NCBI RefSeq assembly: GCF_030646165.1
Contig: NZ_JAUTDO010000001.1
Span: forward strand, 496,001-560,000
DNA: 64,000 nt
Direction of reading: 5' to 3'
Source of the DNA: Conexibacter sp. CPCC 206217
Lineage (GTDB): Bacteria > Actinomycetota > Thermoleophilia > Solirubrobacterales > Solirubrobacteraceae
The position numbers were made by a program, and so were the translations under genes. Below the pieces are notes generated by a model. That model was not told the origin of the DNA. It did not search any database and worked only from the letters and a program-made list of their open reading frames with translations. Within the stretch, counting starts at the first letter, position 1, and each line of letters opens with the position of its first letter. This document shows, piece after piece, positions 27,022-35,700 of this stretch.

Positions 27022-27486
27022 ATGCTCCCACCCCGCCTGCAGCAGCTCCCGCCACTCCAGCTCGCACCTCCGTTGCAGCACCTGCACGCGTGCACGGCGG
27101 CCAGCCCGCTCGCACGTCTGCGCGGCCTCGCGCAGCTCGACGAGCCCGCCGGGATCGCGCTCCTGCTCGAAGGGACCAGCTCGATCCACACCGTCGGGAT
27201 GCGCTTCGCGCTCGACCTCGTCTGGCTTGACCGCGACGGCCGCGCATTGCGGATCGACCGTTCCGTCAGCCCGCGGCGGCTGCGCTGGTGCCGCGGGGCG
27301 CGCGCCGTGCTGGAGACGACGCCGGGCGCTGCCGCGGCGCTCAGGCCTGGATCGCCGGTGCTGAGGCCGACCGCGACGGCGCCGACGCCTCAGCCGAAGC
27401 GGCGGCCTCAGCGGCCGCCGTCGTCGCCGCGATCAGGTCCTCCAACGGCGCCGGTCTGCCGAGATGGAAGCCCTGGCCGTCGTTGA
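27022..27486 (+). CDS. DUF192 family protein
   Basis: A 154-residue frame. The DUF192 core is evident: SIHTVGMRFALDLVWLD, then RWCRGARAVLE and an ALRPGS end. DUF192 proteins are small beta-barrels of unknown function. The last ~45 codons are Pro/Arg-rich and lie antisense to the 3' end of the GGDEF-EAL gene (146-bp convergent overlap), so the true functional end may be near 27,360. Confidence 0.65.
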   Translation: MLPPRLQQLPPLQLAPPLQHLHACTAASPLARLRGLAQLDEPAGIALLLEGTSSIHTVGMRFALDLVWLDRDGRALRIDRSVSPRRLRWCRGARAVLETTPGAAAALRPGSPVLRPTATAPTPQPKRRPQRPPSSPRSGPPTAPVCRDGSPGRR

Positions 27487-29674
27487 CGCCCAGCTCGCGC
27501 AGCAGCTCCATCGTCGCCTCGTCGCCGACGAACTCCGCGACGGTGCGCTTGCCGAGCCCTCTCGCGATCTCGACGATCGCGCGCACGACGAGCTGGTCCT
27601 CGTGGCTGGAGGTCAGCTGGCGGATGAAGTCGCCATCGATCTTGAGGTAGTCGAACGGCAGCCGCTTGAGGTAGTAGAACGAGCCGAAGCCGGCGCCGAA
27701 GTCGTCGAGCGCCAGCTCGCAGCCGAGCTCCGCGAGCGTCGCCGCGAACGTGCGTGCGCGATCGAGGTTGACGATCGCGGCCGTCTCGGTCACCTCGAAG
27801 ATCAGGCTGCCCGGCGGCGGCGCCATCTTCGCGAGGTCGCGCTCGATCATGTCAAGCAGGGCCGGGTCGGAGACCGACGCCCCGGAGAGGTTGACGGCGA
27901 GCCGGATCTCGCGCCCCGCGCGCCGCTGCTCGGCGATCGTCGCGATCGCCTGGTGCGTCACCCAGCGGTCGATCTCGGTGATCAGGCCGGAGCGCTCGGC
28001 GATCGGCAGGAAGGCGGCTGGCGGGATCAGCTCGCCGTTGTCGCCGCGCATCCGCAGCAGCAGCTCGTGGCTCTTGGGCAGGCCGGTCTGAAGGTCGACG
28101 ACGGGCTGCTGGTAGAGCACGAACGTGCCCTGCTCGAGCGCGTCGCGCATCCGCTGCGACCACGCCATCCGCTCCGTCATCTGCTGCTGACGCTGCTCGG
28201 TCTCGGACGAGATCGCGTGCCGGTCGCGGCCGGCCTCCTTCGCGTCGTACATCGCGATGTCCGCGCTGACCAGCAGCTCCTCCCCGCTCAGCGGCGTGTC
28301 GGCGTCGAACAGCGCGATCCCGGCGCTCGCGGTCAGGCCGATCGGATGCCCGTCCTCGACGACGACCGACTGCTCGCGCACGACCCTCAGCAGCTCCGCT
28401 ATCACCGCCTCGGCCTCCTCGCGCCCGACACCTGACAGCAGCGTCGCGAACTCGTCGCCGCCGAGGCGGCCGAGCACGTCGGTCTTGCGCAGCCGCTTGG
28501 CCAGCAGCCGCGCGACGCGCACGATCACCTCGTCGCCGGCCGCATGTCCGAGCGTGTCGTTGATGTCCTTGAAGTGGTCGAGGTCGATCACGACGACCGC
28601 GCCGCCGTTGCTGCCCTGCACCGTGCGCTCGTCCAGCTCGCGCTGGAACGCGCGGCGGTTGTAGAGGCCGGTCAGCGCGTCGTGGTCGGCGAGGTAGGCG
28701 AGCTGGCCCTCGAAGCGCTTGCGGTCGGAGATGTCCTCCAGCTGTTTGATGCAGTAGCGCGGCACGCCGGAGCTGTCGCGCACGAGCGAGACGGAGAGGC
28801 TGACCCAGACGCTGCGACCGGTCGCGTGCACGATCCGACGCTCGAGCCGGTAGGAGCGGATCTCCCCGCGCATCAGGCGGTCGTAGAACTCCTCCTCCGC
28901 GTCGGCGGCGTCGGAGTGGCCGAGCAGGTCGACGTTGGCGGCCAGCAGCTCGGCCTCGGTGTAGCCGGTGATCTCGCAGAGCGCGTCGTTGACGCGCAGG
29001 AAGCGGCCGTCGAGGTCGGCGAGCGCGATCCCGATCGGCGCGCCCTCGAACGCGAGCCGGAAGCGCTCCTCGGCCTCCGCGAGCGCCTCGGCCGCGCGGC
29101 GGCGGGCGCTGACGTCCTCGACCTGGACGATGAAGTGCAGCGGCTGACCGTCGCCGTCGCGCACCAGCGAGGCGCGCAGCTGGCACCAGATCTCACGCCC
29201 GTCGGCGCGCTGCAGCCGCACCTCGGAGCTGAACGTCTGACGCGAGCCCTTCATCAGCTCGCGGAAGGTGTCGACCGGCTCGACGCGGTCGCTCGGCGCG
29301 ACGTACTCGATCACGGGAACCCCGACGAGCTGCTGGCGCTCGACGCCGAGCATCTCGCAGAGCGCGCGGTTGACCTCCGTGAAGCGGGCGTCGACGCCGA
29401 ACAGCGCGATTCCGATCGGCGCGTCCTCGAACGCGGTGCGGAACTGCTGCTGCGCGTGCGCGAGCGCATGCTGGCCGGCGCGCAGGTACGCGACCAGCCA
29501 GCGGACGGCGAAGCCGATCGCGGTCGCCAGCACCACCAGCCCGATCGCTCGTTGCCACATCCGCACGTCGTCGAGCGACGACAGCGGCACCAGCGCGAAC
29601 GCGAGCACAGCGCCTATGAGAAAGGGCGCTGTCTCGCGGAGGGCTGCGCCCGCGCGCGTAGGGCCGAACTGCAT
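27341..29674 (-). CDS. PAS-PAS-GGDEF-EAL cyclic di-GMP signalling protein
   Basis: A 777-residue membrane protein: two N-terminal helices, two PAS domains (each with APIGIAL), a GGDEF domain with intact GGDEF at 405-409 and an RxxD inhibitory-site motif (RKTD) five residues before it, and an EAL domain. The EAL motif reads ELL at 537, but the metal and catalytic pattern is kept (NLSG, FEVTE, DDFGAG, LKIDG, VAEFV). Both synthesis and hydrolysis of c-di-GMP are possible. A GGGGGAG Shine-Dalgarno supports the ATG at 29674. The C-terminus is Ala/Ser-rich. Confidence 0.93.
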   Translation of the reverse strand: MQFGPTRAGAALRETAPFLIGAVLAFALVPLSSLDDVRMWQRAIGLVVLATAIGFAVRWLVAYLRAGQHALAHAQQQFRTAFEDAPIGIALFGVDARFTEVNRALCEMLGVERQQLVGVPVIEYVAPSDRVEPVDTFRELMKGSRQTFSSEVRLQRADGREIWCQLRASLVRDGDGQPLHFIVQVEDVSARRRAAEALAEAEERFRLAFEGAPIGIALADLDGRFLRVNDALCEITGYTEAELLAANVDLLGHSDAADAEEEFYDRLMRGEIRSYRLERRIVHATGRSVWVSLSVSLVRDSSGVPRYCIKQLEDISDRKRFEGQLAYLADHDALTGLYNRRAFQRELDERTVQGSNGGAVVVIDLDHFKDINDTLGHAAGDEVIVRVARLLAKRLRKTDVLGRLGGDEFATLLSGVGREEAEAVIAELLRVVREQSVVVEDGHPIGLTASAGIALFDADTPLSGEELLVSADIAMYDAKEAGRDRHAISSETEQRQQQMTERMAWSQRMRDALEQGTFVLYQQPVVDLQTGLPKSHELLLRMRGDNGELIPPAAFLPIAERSGLITEIDRWVTHQAIATIAEQRRAGREIRLAVNLSGASVSDPALLDMIERDLAKMAPPPGSLIFEVTETAAIVNLDRARTFAATLAELGCELALDDFGAGFGSFYYLKRLPFDYLKIDGDFIRQLTSSHEDQLVVRAIVEIARGLGKRTVAEFVGDEATMELLRELGVNDGQGFHLGRPAPLEDLIAATTAAAEAAASAEASAPSRSASAPAIQA

Positions 29675-29854
29675 CTTCACTCCCCCAACATCGGCCGCAA
29701 CGCCCGCCGCTTGACCCGGCAACCGTTCCCCTGGACGCAAACGCGCCAACTCGCAGTTCGGGAACGACCGCTCCGCATCGCGGAACTGGCGCTCCCGACG
29801 GCCCCGGACCCCTACTGTTCGCGCCGTTCACGTAGTCGACCGAAGGGACATGGC

Positions 29855-30652
29855 GTGGAGGAACGGCTGGGCATCGCAGGTTCGGGTGCCATCGCATGCG
29901 GATTGGCGGCGACGGCAGCGCAGCACGGCGAGGTACTCCTGTGGGCGCGCTCGGATCGCTCGGCCGACCGTGCCCGCGGCATGGTCTCGAAGTGGTGCGG
30001 CAAGCTCAGCGAGGAGCCGATCGCCGACCGCGTCACGATCGTCAGCGAGCTGGGCGACCTGGCGGGAGCGACCTTCCTCGTCGAGGCCGTCGCGGAGGAC
30101 CGCGCGACGAAGGCGAGCGTGCTCGGCGAACTGGGCCGCCACTCCAACGGCAACGCCGTGCTCGCCACGACGACGTCGTCGCTGTCGGTCGCCGAACTGG
30201 CGCGCGAGACCGGCAAGGCCGATCGCTTCGTCGGGCTGCACGTCTTCAACCCGGTGCCGAAGATGGACCTGATCGAGCTGGCCTACGCGCCGGACGCGAT
30301 CGGCGACGTGCGCGAGCGCGCGCGCAACCTCTGCGCCGCGCTCGGCAAGACCGCGGTCGAGGTGCCCGACATCGCCGGCTTCGTCGTCAACCGGCTGTTG
30401 TTCCCGTACCTCTTCAGCGCCGTCGACCTGCTCGAGGAGACGTCGATGGACCCTGCCTCGATCGACCGCTGCATGCAGCTCGGCGCCGGCCATCCGATGG
30501 GCCCGCTGGCGCTGCTGGACTACGTCGGGCTCGACGTCTCGAAGGCGATCGGCGAGGCGATCGGCACGCAGGTGCCGGCGCGCGTCGAGGCGCTCGTCGC
30601 GGAGGGGCATCTCGGCAAGAAGACGGGCCGCGGCTTCCATTCCTACACATGA
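29855..30652 (+). CDS. 3-hydroxyacyl-CoA dehydrogenase family protein
   Basis: A 265-residue enzyme with an N-terminal Rossmann motif (GIAGSGAIA), the catalytic region GLHVFNPVPKMDLIE, and the C-terminal dimer domain with GFVVNRLLFPYL and HPMGPLALLDYVGLD. It is shorter than, but collinear with, 3-hydroxybutyryl-CoA dehydrogenase (about 280). The GTG at 29855 is preceded by AAGGGA at 6 nt. No other fatty-acid or butanoate genes are adjacent. Confidence 0.88.
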   Translation: MEERLGIAGSGAIACGLAATAAQHGEVLLWARSDRSADRARGMVSKWCGKLSEEPIADRVTIVSELGDLAGATFLVEAVAEDRATKASVLGELGRHSNGNAVLATTTSSLSVAELARETGKADRFVGLHVFNPVPKMDLIELAYAPDAIGDVRERARNLCAALGKTAVEVPDIAGFVVNRLLFPYLFSAVDLLEETSMDPASIDRCMQLGAGHPMGPLALLDYVGLDVSKAIGEAIGTQVPARVEALVAEGHLGKKTGRGFHSYT

Positions 30653-30748
30653 GATTCTTCTCAGTCGCAGCTTAAGACTGGTTCAGGTGGCGTCCACATA
30701 CTGCGACGTGCGACGTACCTCACAGCAGCACCTCCTCCCAGAAGCAAC

Positions 30749-30777
30749 AAAGCCGGCCCGCGAAAGCGGGCCGGCTT
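30749..30777. terminator. Strong bidirectional terminator
   Basis: A 13-bp perfect stem, AAAGCCGGCCCGC with its complement, closed by a GAAA tetraloop. A-rich and T-rich ends make it work on both strands. It sits between convergent genes in a 246-bp gap (30653-30898) that otherwise shows no gene. Confidence 0.85.
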
Positions 30778-30898
30778 TGCTTCGAGGCGGACCCACCTAG
30801 CCCACCACGCTCCTCCTCCGCTCAACCGCCGGCTCCTCTCAGGCCGTAGTGCGGTTGTGCACAAGGAACGGTAACGCTTTCGTCGCTTTCGTGCAGTC

Positions 30899-31192
30899 TC
30901 AGGAGGTTTCGCGCGTGATCAGCGCGTCGAACTGCGCGGCAAGGTCGAAGTCGGCGTCGGTCAGGCCGCCCTCGCTGTGCGTCGAGAGCGCCAGGCGCAC
31001 GTTGTTGAAGCCGTGCACGAGGATGTCGGGATGGTGGCCGGCCGCCTCCGCCAGCTGCGCGACGCCGTTGACGAGCGCGATCGCGGCGACGAAGTCCTTC
31101 ACCTGCACGTCGCGGACGATCGTCTCGCCCTCGCGTCTCCACACGTCGCCGGTCAGTAGGGCGCGGATCTCGGTCTCGGTCAGTCGTGGCAT
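30899..31192 (-). CDS. phhB: Pterin-4a-carbinolamine dehydratase
   Basis: A 97-residue protein matching the 4a-hydroxytetrahydrobiopterin dehydratase family, which regenerates the pterin cofactor of aromatic amino acid hydroxylases. The signature appears as EAAGHHPDI and NNVRLALSTHSEGGLT. GGAGGAG 4 nt before the ATG supports the start. It diverges from the next gene with only 12 bp between the two start codons. Confidence 0.92.
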   Translation of the reverse strand: MPRLTETEIRALLTGDVWRREGETIVRDVQVKDFVAAIALVNGVAQLAEAAGHHPDILVHGFNNVRLALSTHSEGGLTDADFDLAAQFDALITRETS

Positions 31193-31204
31193 ATCGTCTC
31201 CTCC

Positions 31205-32095
31205 ATGCGCATCGTGAGCCTCGTCCCCTCGGCGACCGAGTGGCTGTTCGCACTCGGCCTCGGATCCGAGGTTATCGCCGTCACCCATGAGTGCGACCAT
31301 CCCGCGCAGGCGCTGACACTGCCGAAGGTCACACGCGACACGCTGCCGGCCGGCCTCAGCGCCGGGCAGATCGACGCCGCCGTGCGCGCCCGCACGCAGC
31401 ACGGCGAGACGATCTACGAGCTCGACGAGCCGAAGCTCCACGCGCTGCAGCCGGATCTGATCGTGACGCAGGCGCTGTGCGCGGTCTGCGCGGTCTCCTA
31501 CGACGACGTGGTCGCGATCGCGGCGCGGATCGACAGCAGACCGAGGGTGATCTCGCTCGATCCGACGACGCTCGGCGAGGCGCTCGGCGACGTCCGCACG
31601 CTGGCGGAGGCGACTGGCCGCAGAGACGCGGGCGTCGACCTGATCGCCGACGCCTCCGCGCGGATCGACCGCGTCCGCCTGGCGGTTCGGGAGCAGCCGC
31701 TGCTGAAGGTCGCCGCGCTCGAATGGCTCGACCCCGTCTACATCGCCGGCCACTGGACGCCGCAGCTGATCGAGTACGCCGGGGGCTTCGACGTGCTCGG
31801 GCTGCCGGGCGAGCCGTCCGAGCGCCGCAGCTGGGAGCAGATCGCCGAGGCGGAGCCCGACGTCGTCATCGTGATGCAGTGCGGCTACGACGCCGAGCGC
31901 GCGCACACGGAGGCGCTGCTGTTCGGCGAGCGGCTCGCCGCGATCGGCGCCGGCGAGGTGGTCGCAGTCGACGCCTCGTCGTATTTCTCACGTCCCGGTC
32001 CGCGGCTCGTCGACGGGCTCGAGCTGATGGCTCACATCCTCCATCCGGCGGCGTTCCCGACCGCTCCGTCGGAGCCGTTGACGGTCGACCTGTAG
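31205..32095 (+). CDS. BtuF-like corrinoid/iron-siderophore binding-fold protein
   Basis: A 296-residue type III substrate-binding fold beginning directly with MRIVSLVPSATEWLFALGLG and no signal peptide, so it is cytoplasmic unless exported by other means. VTHECDHP and QALCAVCAVS are typical of the cobalamin-binding-protein subgroup found without an ABC transporter. TATCGT (31192-31197) ends 7 nt before the ATG, giving a leaderless mRNA whose promoter lies inside the divergent phhB start region. Confidence 0.85.
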   Translation: MRIVSLVPSATEWLFALGLGSEVIAVTHECDHPAQALTLPKVTRDTLPAGLSAGQIDAAVRARTQHGETIYELDEPKLHALQPDLIVTQALCAVCAVSYDDVVAIAARIDSRPRVISLDPTTLGEALGDVRTLAEATGRRDAGVDLIADASARIDRVRLAVREQPLLKVAALEWLDPVYIAGHWTPQLIEYAGGFDVLGLPGEPSERRSWEQIAEAEPDVVIVMQCGYDAERAHTEALLFGERLAAIGAGEVVAVDASSYFSRPGPRLVDGLELMAHILHPAAFPTAPSEPLTVDL

Positions 32096-32155
32096 CCCGT
32101 TCGCACCGTCTCCAAACGGTCGCTGTCAGCGGATGCAGTTGGCGCACGGTTCGCA

Positions 32156-32186
32156 TTGGACAAGTTGGAACGCCCCTGTTTATAGT
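32156..32186 (+). promoter_or_regulatory. Promoter of the first secreted paralogue
   Basis: TTGGAC (32156-32161), 19 bp and TATAGT (32181-32186), ending 6 nt before the ATG at 32193. Transcription would start at the A of the start codon. Confidence 0.55.
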
Positions 32187-32192
32187 CGGGAG

Positions 32193-32945
32193 ATGCTTCC
32201 CATCAAACGTCACGGTCGCGCGCTCGTCGCGGCGACGGCCACCGCCCTGCTGCTTGCCACCGCCCCGGCGGCGATGGGGCAGCCGAACTCGCTGAACGGC
32301 TCGATCAACCCCAACAAGGGGCCGATCGGTTCTCCGCTCAGACTGACCATAGGCTTCAGACTCGACGCCGATCCCGGCAAGGAGGCCGGCACGCTGTCGA
32401 AGGTCGACCTCTTCTTCCCGCCGAACGCGAGAACGAACGGCGCGCTGTTCCCCTCCTGCAGCCCCGAGACGATCAACGCGCGCAGAAGCTTCGCGGGCTG
32501 CCCCAAGGGCTCGAAGATCGGCACCGGCAGAATCCGCGCCGACGTCCCGGCTGCAGACGTGCTGGACGTCCCCGCGACGATGACGATCTTCAACGGCAGA
32601 GGCGGCAAGTCCGTCACGATCCACATCTACGCCGAGAACCCGGTCCTGATCAGCGAGGCGTTCACCGCGCCGCTGACGAAGACCAGCGGCAGATTCGGCT
32701 ACCACCTGGTCGCGCCGATTCCGCCGTCGCTGCAGGAGATCGCAGACGGCTGGTTCGCGCAGGTGCGCACGCTCACCAGCACGATCAGCGGCTGGGCGAG
32801 AAACAGAAGCGGGAGAAGAATCCCGTACATCCAGTCGACGACGCTCTGCCCGAAGAGCCTCAGCGTCCCGATCGCGAGCAGAATCGCATTTCTCAGAGAC
32901 TATGCGCCGATCTCGCAGAGCGCGACGATCGCCTGCCGTCGCTGA
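32193..32945 (+). CDS. Secreted hypothetical protein, paralogue 1
   Basis: A 250-residue secreted protein: signal peptide ending near AAMG, then a beta-rich domain with four spaced cysteines. Shared landmarks with the next gene are DLFFPPN/ELRLPSN, CPKGSKIG/CPLGSAVG, IFNGRGG/AFNGGRS and a C-terminal CPKS. I know no function; a surface or adhesive role is a guess. AGA is the main arginine codon. Start from ATG 32193 with a -10 box 6 nt before it. Confidence 0.75.
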   Translation: MLPIKRHGRALVAATATALLLATAPAAMGQPNSLNGSINPNKGPIGSPLRLTIGFRLDADPGKEAGTLSKVDLFFPPNARTNGALFPSCSPETINARRSFAGCPKGSKIGTGRIRADVPAADVLDVPATMTIFNGRGGKSVTIHIYAENPVLISEAFTAPLTKTSGRFGYHLVAPIPPSLQEIADGWFAQVRTLTSTISGWARNRSGRRIPYIQSTTLCPKSLSVPIASRIAFLRDYAPISQSATIACRR

Positions 32946-33036
32946 ATCGCTGAGCCAAAGCTCACGCAGGTCCCTCGGGCCGGTTCCGTCACGCGGAGCC
33001 GGCCCGAGGTCGTCGTCGGGAGATAGGCTCGGGGCC

Positions 33037-33792
33037 ATGTCCCTCGCTCGGGTAGGTCGCACACTCGCGCTGGCAGCCGGGATCTCTTCGGCGCTGGCCC
33101 TGGCCACGTCTGCCGCGACGGCGGCGGTGCCCTCGGTCAGCGGCGCCTTCACGCCGATCCCCGGCGCCGTCGGCCACTTCCGCGTCAAGCCGCTCAAGCT
33201 CACCACCGACGTCACGATCGCGCAGGCGGACGGTCAGAACGGCGTGCTCAGACGGCTCGAGCTGAGGCTGCCGTCGAACTTCCACTTCAACACCAGGGAC
33301 TTCCCCGCGTGCACCGTCGCGAGAGTCAACTCGCCGGCGAGCTTCGACGCCTGCCCGCTCGGCTCCGCGGTCGGCCGCGGCGACGTGATCGTCGACGTGC
33401 CGGCGGCGGGCCTCACGGACGTGGCCGGCAAGATCGTCGCGTTCAACGGCGGGCGCTCCAACACATTCGCGTTCAACATCTACACGGCGACGCCGGTCGT
33501 GGTGAACACGGCCTTCCCGGCGAAACTGCGCAGAACGCGCGGCAGATACGGCTACACGCTGACGGCGAACCTGCCCTCCGCGCTGCAGCAGATCGGCGAG
33601 GCGGGTTGGCCCTACCAGATCAAGCGCATCAGATTCGGGTTCGACGGCCTCTGGAGAGGTCGCCCCTACACGGAGGTCCGCAGCTGCCCCAAGAGCGGCA
33701 GAACGGCGATCGCCGGCAGCTTCCAGTTCGCCGGCACCGCCGTCGCTCCGACGGAGACGGTCGGCACCGTCAGCTGCAGACCCGCGAAGTAG
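33037..33792 (+). CDS. Secreted hypothetical protein, paralogue 2
   Basis: A 251-residue secreted protein homologous over its length to the gene at 32193, so the pair is a tandem duplication that has diverged strongly. The signal peptide ends near AATAA. FNIYTATPVVVNTAFP parallels IHIYAENPVLISEAFT in the neighbour. TAGGCT (33024-33029) ends 7 nt before the ATG. It probably has its own transcript rather than sharing an operon. Confidence 0.75.
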   Translation: MSLARVGRTLALAAGISSALALATSAATAAVPSVSGAFTPIPGAVGHFRVKPLKLTTDVTIAQADGQNGVLRRLELRLPSNFHFNTRDFPACTVARVNSPASFDACPLGSAVGRGDVIVDVPAAGLTDVAGKIVAFNGGRSNTFAFNIYTATPVVVNTAFPAKLRRTRGRYGYTLTANLPSALQQIGEAGWPYQIKRIRFGFDGLWRGRPYTEVRSCPKSGRTAIAGSFQFAGTAVAPTETVGTVSCRPAK

Positions 33793-33816
33793 GCGCCATG
33801 GTCGTCGCAGCCACCG

Positions 33817-33843
33817 CCGGCCGCGGCGGTTGGCCGCCGCCGG
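33817..33843. terminator. Bidirectional hairpin between the paralogue and rhomboid genes
   Basis: GCGGCGG-TTGG-CCGCCGC forms a 7-bp stem that extends with CCGG/CCGG partners, between convergent genes. Confidence 0.5.
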
Positions 33844-33844
33844 T

Positions 33845-34663
33845 CTAGCCGCCGACGACGGCGATGCCGCCGACGACGGCGGCCACGGCGACGATCACCG
33901 CGCCGATCGTGCCGGCGAAGCGCGGCAGGCGCGCGCGGTCGGCCTGCTGGAAGATCAGCCCGACGAGCAGGCCGCCGGCGAAGCCGCCGACGTGGCCGCC
34001 GATCGAGATGCCGGGGAACAGGAAGGTGAAGGCGAAGTTGATCAGCGCGATCGGCAGCAGACCCGTCGCCCAGACGTCGATCCCGCGCGAGCGCGCCTCG
34101 ACGATCGCGCAGCCGAGCAGGCCGAAGGCCGCGCCGGATGCGCCGACCGTCGCCGAGTTCGGCTCCAGCAGCAGCACCGCGAACGCGCCGCACAGCAGCG
34201 AGGCGAAGTAGAGCGCGACGAAGCGGACCTTTCCGAGCGCCGGTTCGAGCATGTTGCCGATCACCCAGATGAACCACATGTTGAACGCGATGTGGAGGAA
34301 GCCCGAGTGCAGGAACGCGTACGAGACCATCCGGTAGTACTCGTGGTTGAACTCGATCGAGGGACCGAACAGCGCGAGCTTCTGGAACAACGTGCCACCG
34401 GCCTCGCCGATGCTGCCGCCGGAGGCCATCTCGCCGACGAACAGGATCACGTTGATCGCGATCAGCACGACGGTCGCGCTCAGCGTCGTCGTCGAGAGCC
34501 CGCCGCCGACCGGTCCGCGCACGACCTTCGTCTTCTCACGCGAGCACTCGGGGCAGCGCATGCCGACGGGGGTCGGCGTCATGCAGTCCGGGCAGATCGG
34601 ACGCGAGCAGTTGGAGCACGCGACGCCGGTCTCGCGCGTCGGATGCCGGTAACAGGTGGCCAT
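33845..34663 (-). CDS. Rhomboid-family intramembrane protease with N-terminal zinc-binding motif
   Basis: A 272-residue membrane protein. An N-terminal B-box-like Cys/His cluster (CYRHP, CSNCSRPICPDC, CPEC) precedes about seven membrane helices. Catalytic Ser is in GASGA and catalytic His in GGHVGGF, with the usual HIAFNMWFIWVIG segment. Rhomboids cleave substrates within the membrane; the substrate is unknown. TAGCGT (34674-34679) ends 10 nt before the ATG at 34663. Confidence 0.92.
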   Translation of the reverse strand: MATCYRHPTRETGVACSNCSRPICPDCMTPTPVGMRCPECSREKTKVVRGPVGGGLSTTTLSATVVLIAINVILFVGEMASGGSIGEAGGTLFQKLALFGPSIEFNHEYYRMVSYAFLHSGFLHIAFNMWFIWVIGNMLEPALGKVRFVALYFASLLCGAFAVLLLEPNSATVGASGAAFGLLGCAIVEARSRGIDVWATGLLPIALINFAFTFLFPGISIGGHVGGFAGGLLVGLIFQQADRARLPRFAGTIGAVIVAVAAVVGGIAVVGG

Positions 34664-34776
34664 AGCGGCGCTGACGCTAGCAGCCGGACCTTTCCGCAAG
34701 CTCAGGTGCTTCGCATTGGGAGTTCCACGGCGGCGTGACGAAGCTGCGCGGCCGGTCCGGGAACTCCCGCGTTCGC

Positions 34777-35124
34777 CTAATCACGCCCCGGCAGGAGCTT
34801 GCGCGCTTCGTCGGCGACGTCGCGCACGGTCCGCTCGGCGAGGTCCAGGACGCCGATCGACTGCGCCTTGCGCTTGCGGTGGCGGCTGCGCACGCGCAAC
34901 GCGACCAGCGCCGTGCCGGCCCCCGCGCCGACGACCGCCGCGACCGCCGGGCGCGCCCAGTTGCGCGGGTCGCGCATCGACGACAGCTCCCACGCGTCGA
35001 GCTCGTCGGCCGCCAGCTCGGTGAGGCTGACGAGCGTGCGCTCCAGCCGCCGCGCGAGATCCTCCGGCGGCTCGACCGGCTTCAGCGCCGCGCGCAGCCG
35101 CTCTTCGAACTCGGTCGTGCTCAT
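34777..35124 (-). CDS. Small single-pass membrane protein coupled to the sigma factor gene
   Basis: A 115-residue protein: acidic helical N-terminus, one membrane segment (residues ~58-78) followed by a strongly basic stretch, and an amphipathic C-terminus. Its ATG overlaps the sigma-factor stop codon (ATGA). The position and shape suggest an anti-sigma factor, although no ZAS or other known anti-sigma motif is visible. Confidence 0.65.
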   Translation of the reverse strand: MSTTEFEERLRAALKPVEPPEDLARRLERTLVSLTELAADELDAWELSSMRDPRNWARPAVAAVVGAGAGTALVALRVRSRHRKRKAQSIGVLDLAERTVRDVADEARKLLPGRD

Positions 35125-35666
35125 GAGGTCGGCTCCGGGTGCGCGACGATGCCTTCCAGCTGCTTGATCGCACGGTGCAGCAGCACCTTCGTGGCGCCGT
35201 CGGTGCGCCCGAGCGCGCGCGCGATCTCGCGATTGTCCATGCCGAGCGCGAAGCGCATGATCAGCGCCTCGCGGCGGTCGTCGGGCAGCTGCTGGACGCC
35301 GGCGAGGATCTCCTCCAGCTCCTCACGGCCCTCGACGAGCGTCTCGGTCGTGTGCGGCGACGAGATCACGGCCGCGTCCTCGATCGCGGCCTGCGGCTTG
35401 CGCGCGCGGTCGCGGTAGAAGTTGGCGGCGAGGTTGTGCGCGATGCGGATGAGCCATGGCCGCAGCGGGCGGCCGTCGGACTCGCGCAGCGCCCGCTCGT
35501 AGTGGCGGTACGCCTGCAGGAACGTCTGCTCGGTGAGGTCCTCGGCGTCGTGATGGTTGCCGACGCGGTAGTACGAGTACGAGTAGACGTCCCGCAGATG
35601 GGTCCGATACAGGTCGGAGAACTCGCGGTCGAGCTCTGCCTTGGATCTGCTCGGGGGGTCGGACAC
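35121..35666 (-). CDS. ECF-type RNA polymerase sigma factor
   Basis: A 181-residue sigma-70 family protein. Region 2 (FSDLYRTHLRDVYSYSYYRVGNH, then DAEDLTEQTF) and region 4 (LPDDRREALIMRFALGMDNREIARALGRTDGATKVLLHRA) are complete. The GTG at 35666 is the only reasonable start. It is cotranscribed with the membrane protein downstream, which may hold it inactive until a signal arrives. The regulon is unknown. Confidence 0.9.
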   Translation of the reverse strand: MSDPPSRSKAELDREFSDLYRTHLRDVYSYSYYRVGNHHDAEDLTEQTFLQAYRHYERALRESDGRPLRPWLIRIAHNLAANFYRDRARKPQAAIEDAAVISSPHTTETLVEGREELEEILAGVQQLPDDRREALIMRFALGMDNREIARALGRTDGATKVLLHRAIKQLEGIVAHPEPTS

Positions 35667-35700
35667 CGCATCGCAGTATCGCGCTCAGAGAGCGGCGAGG

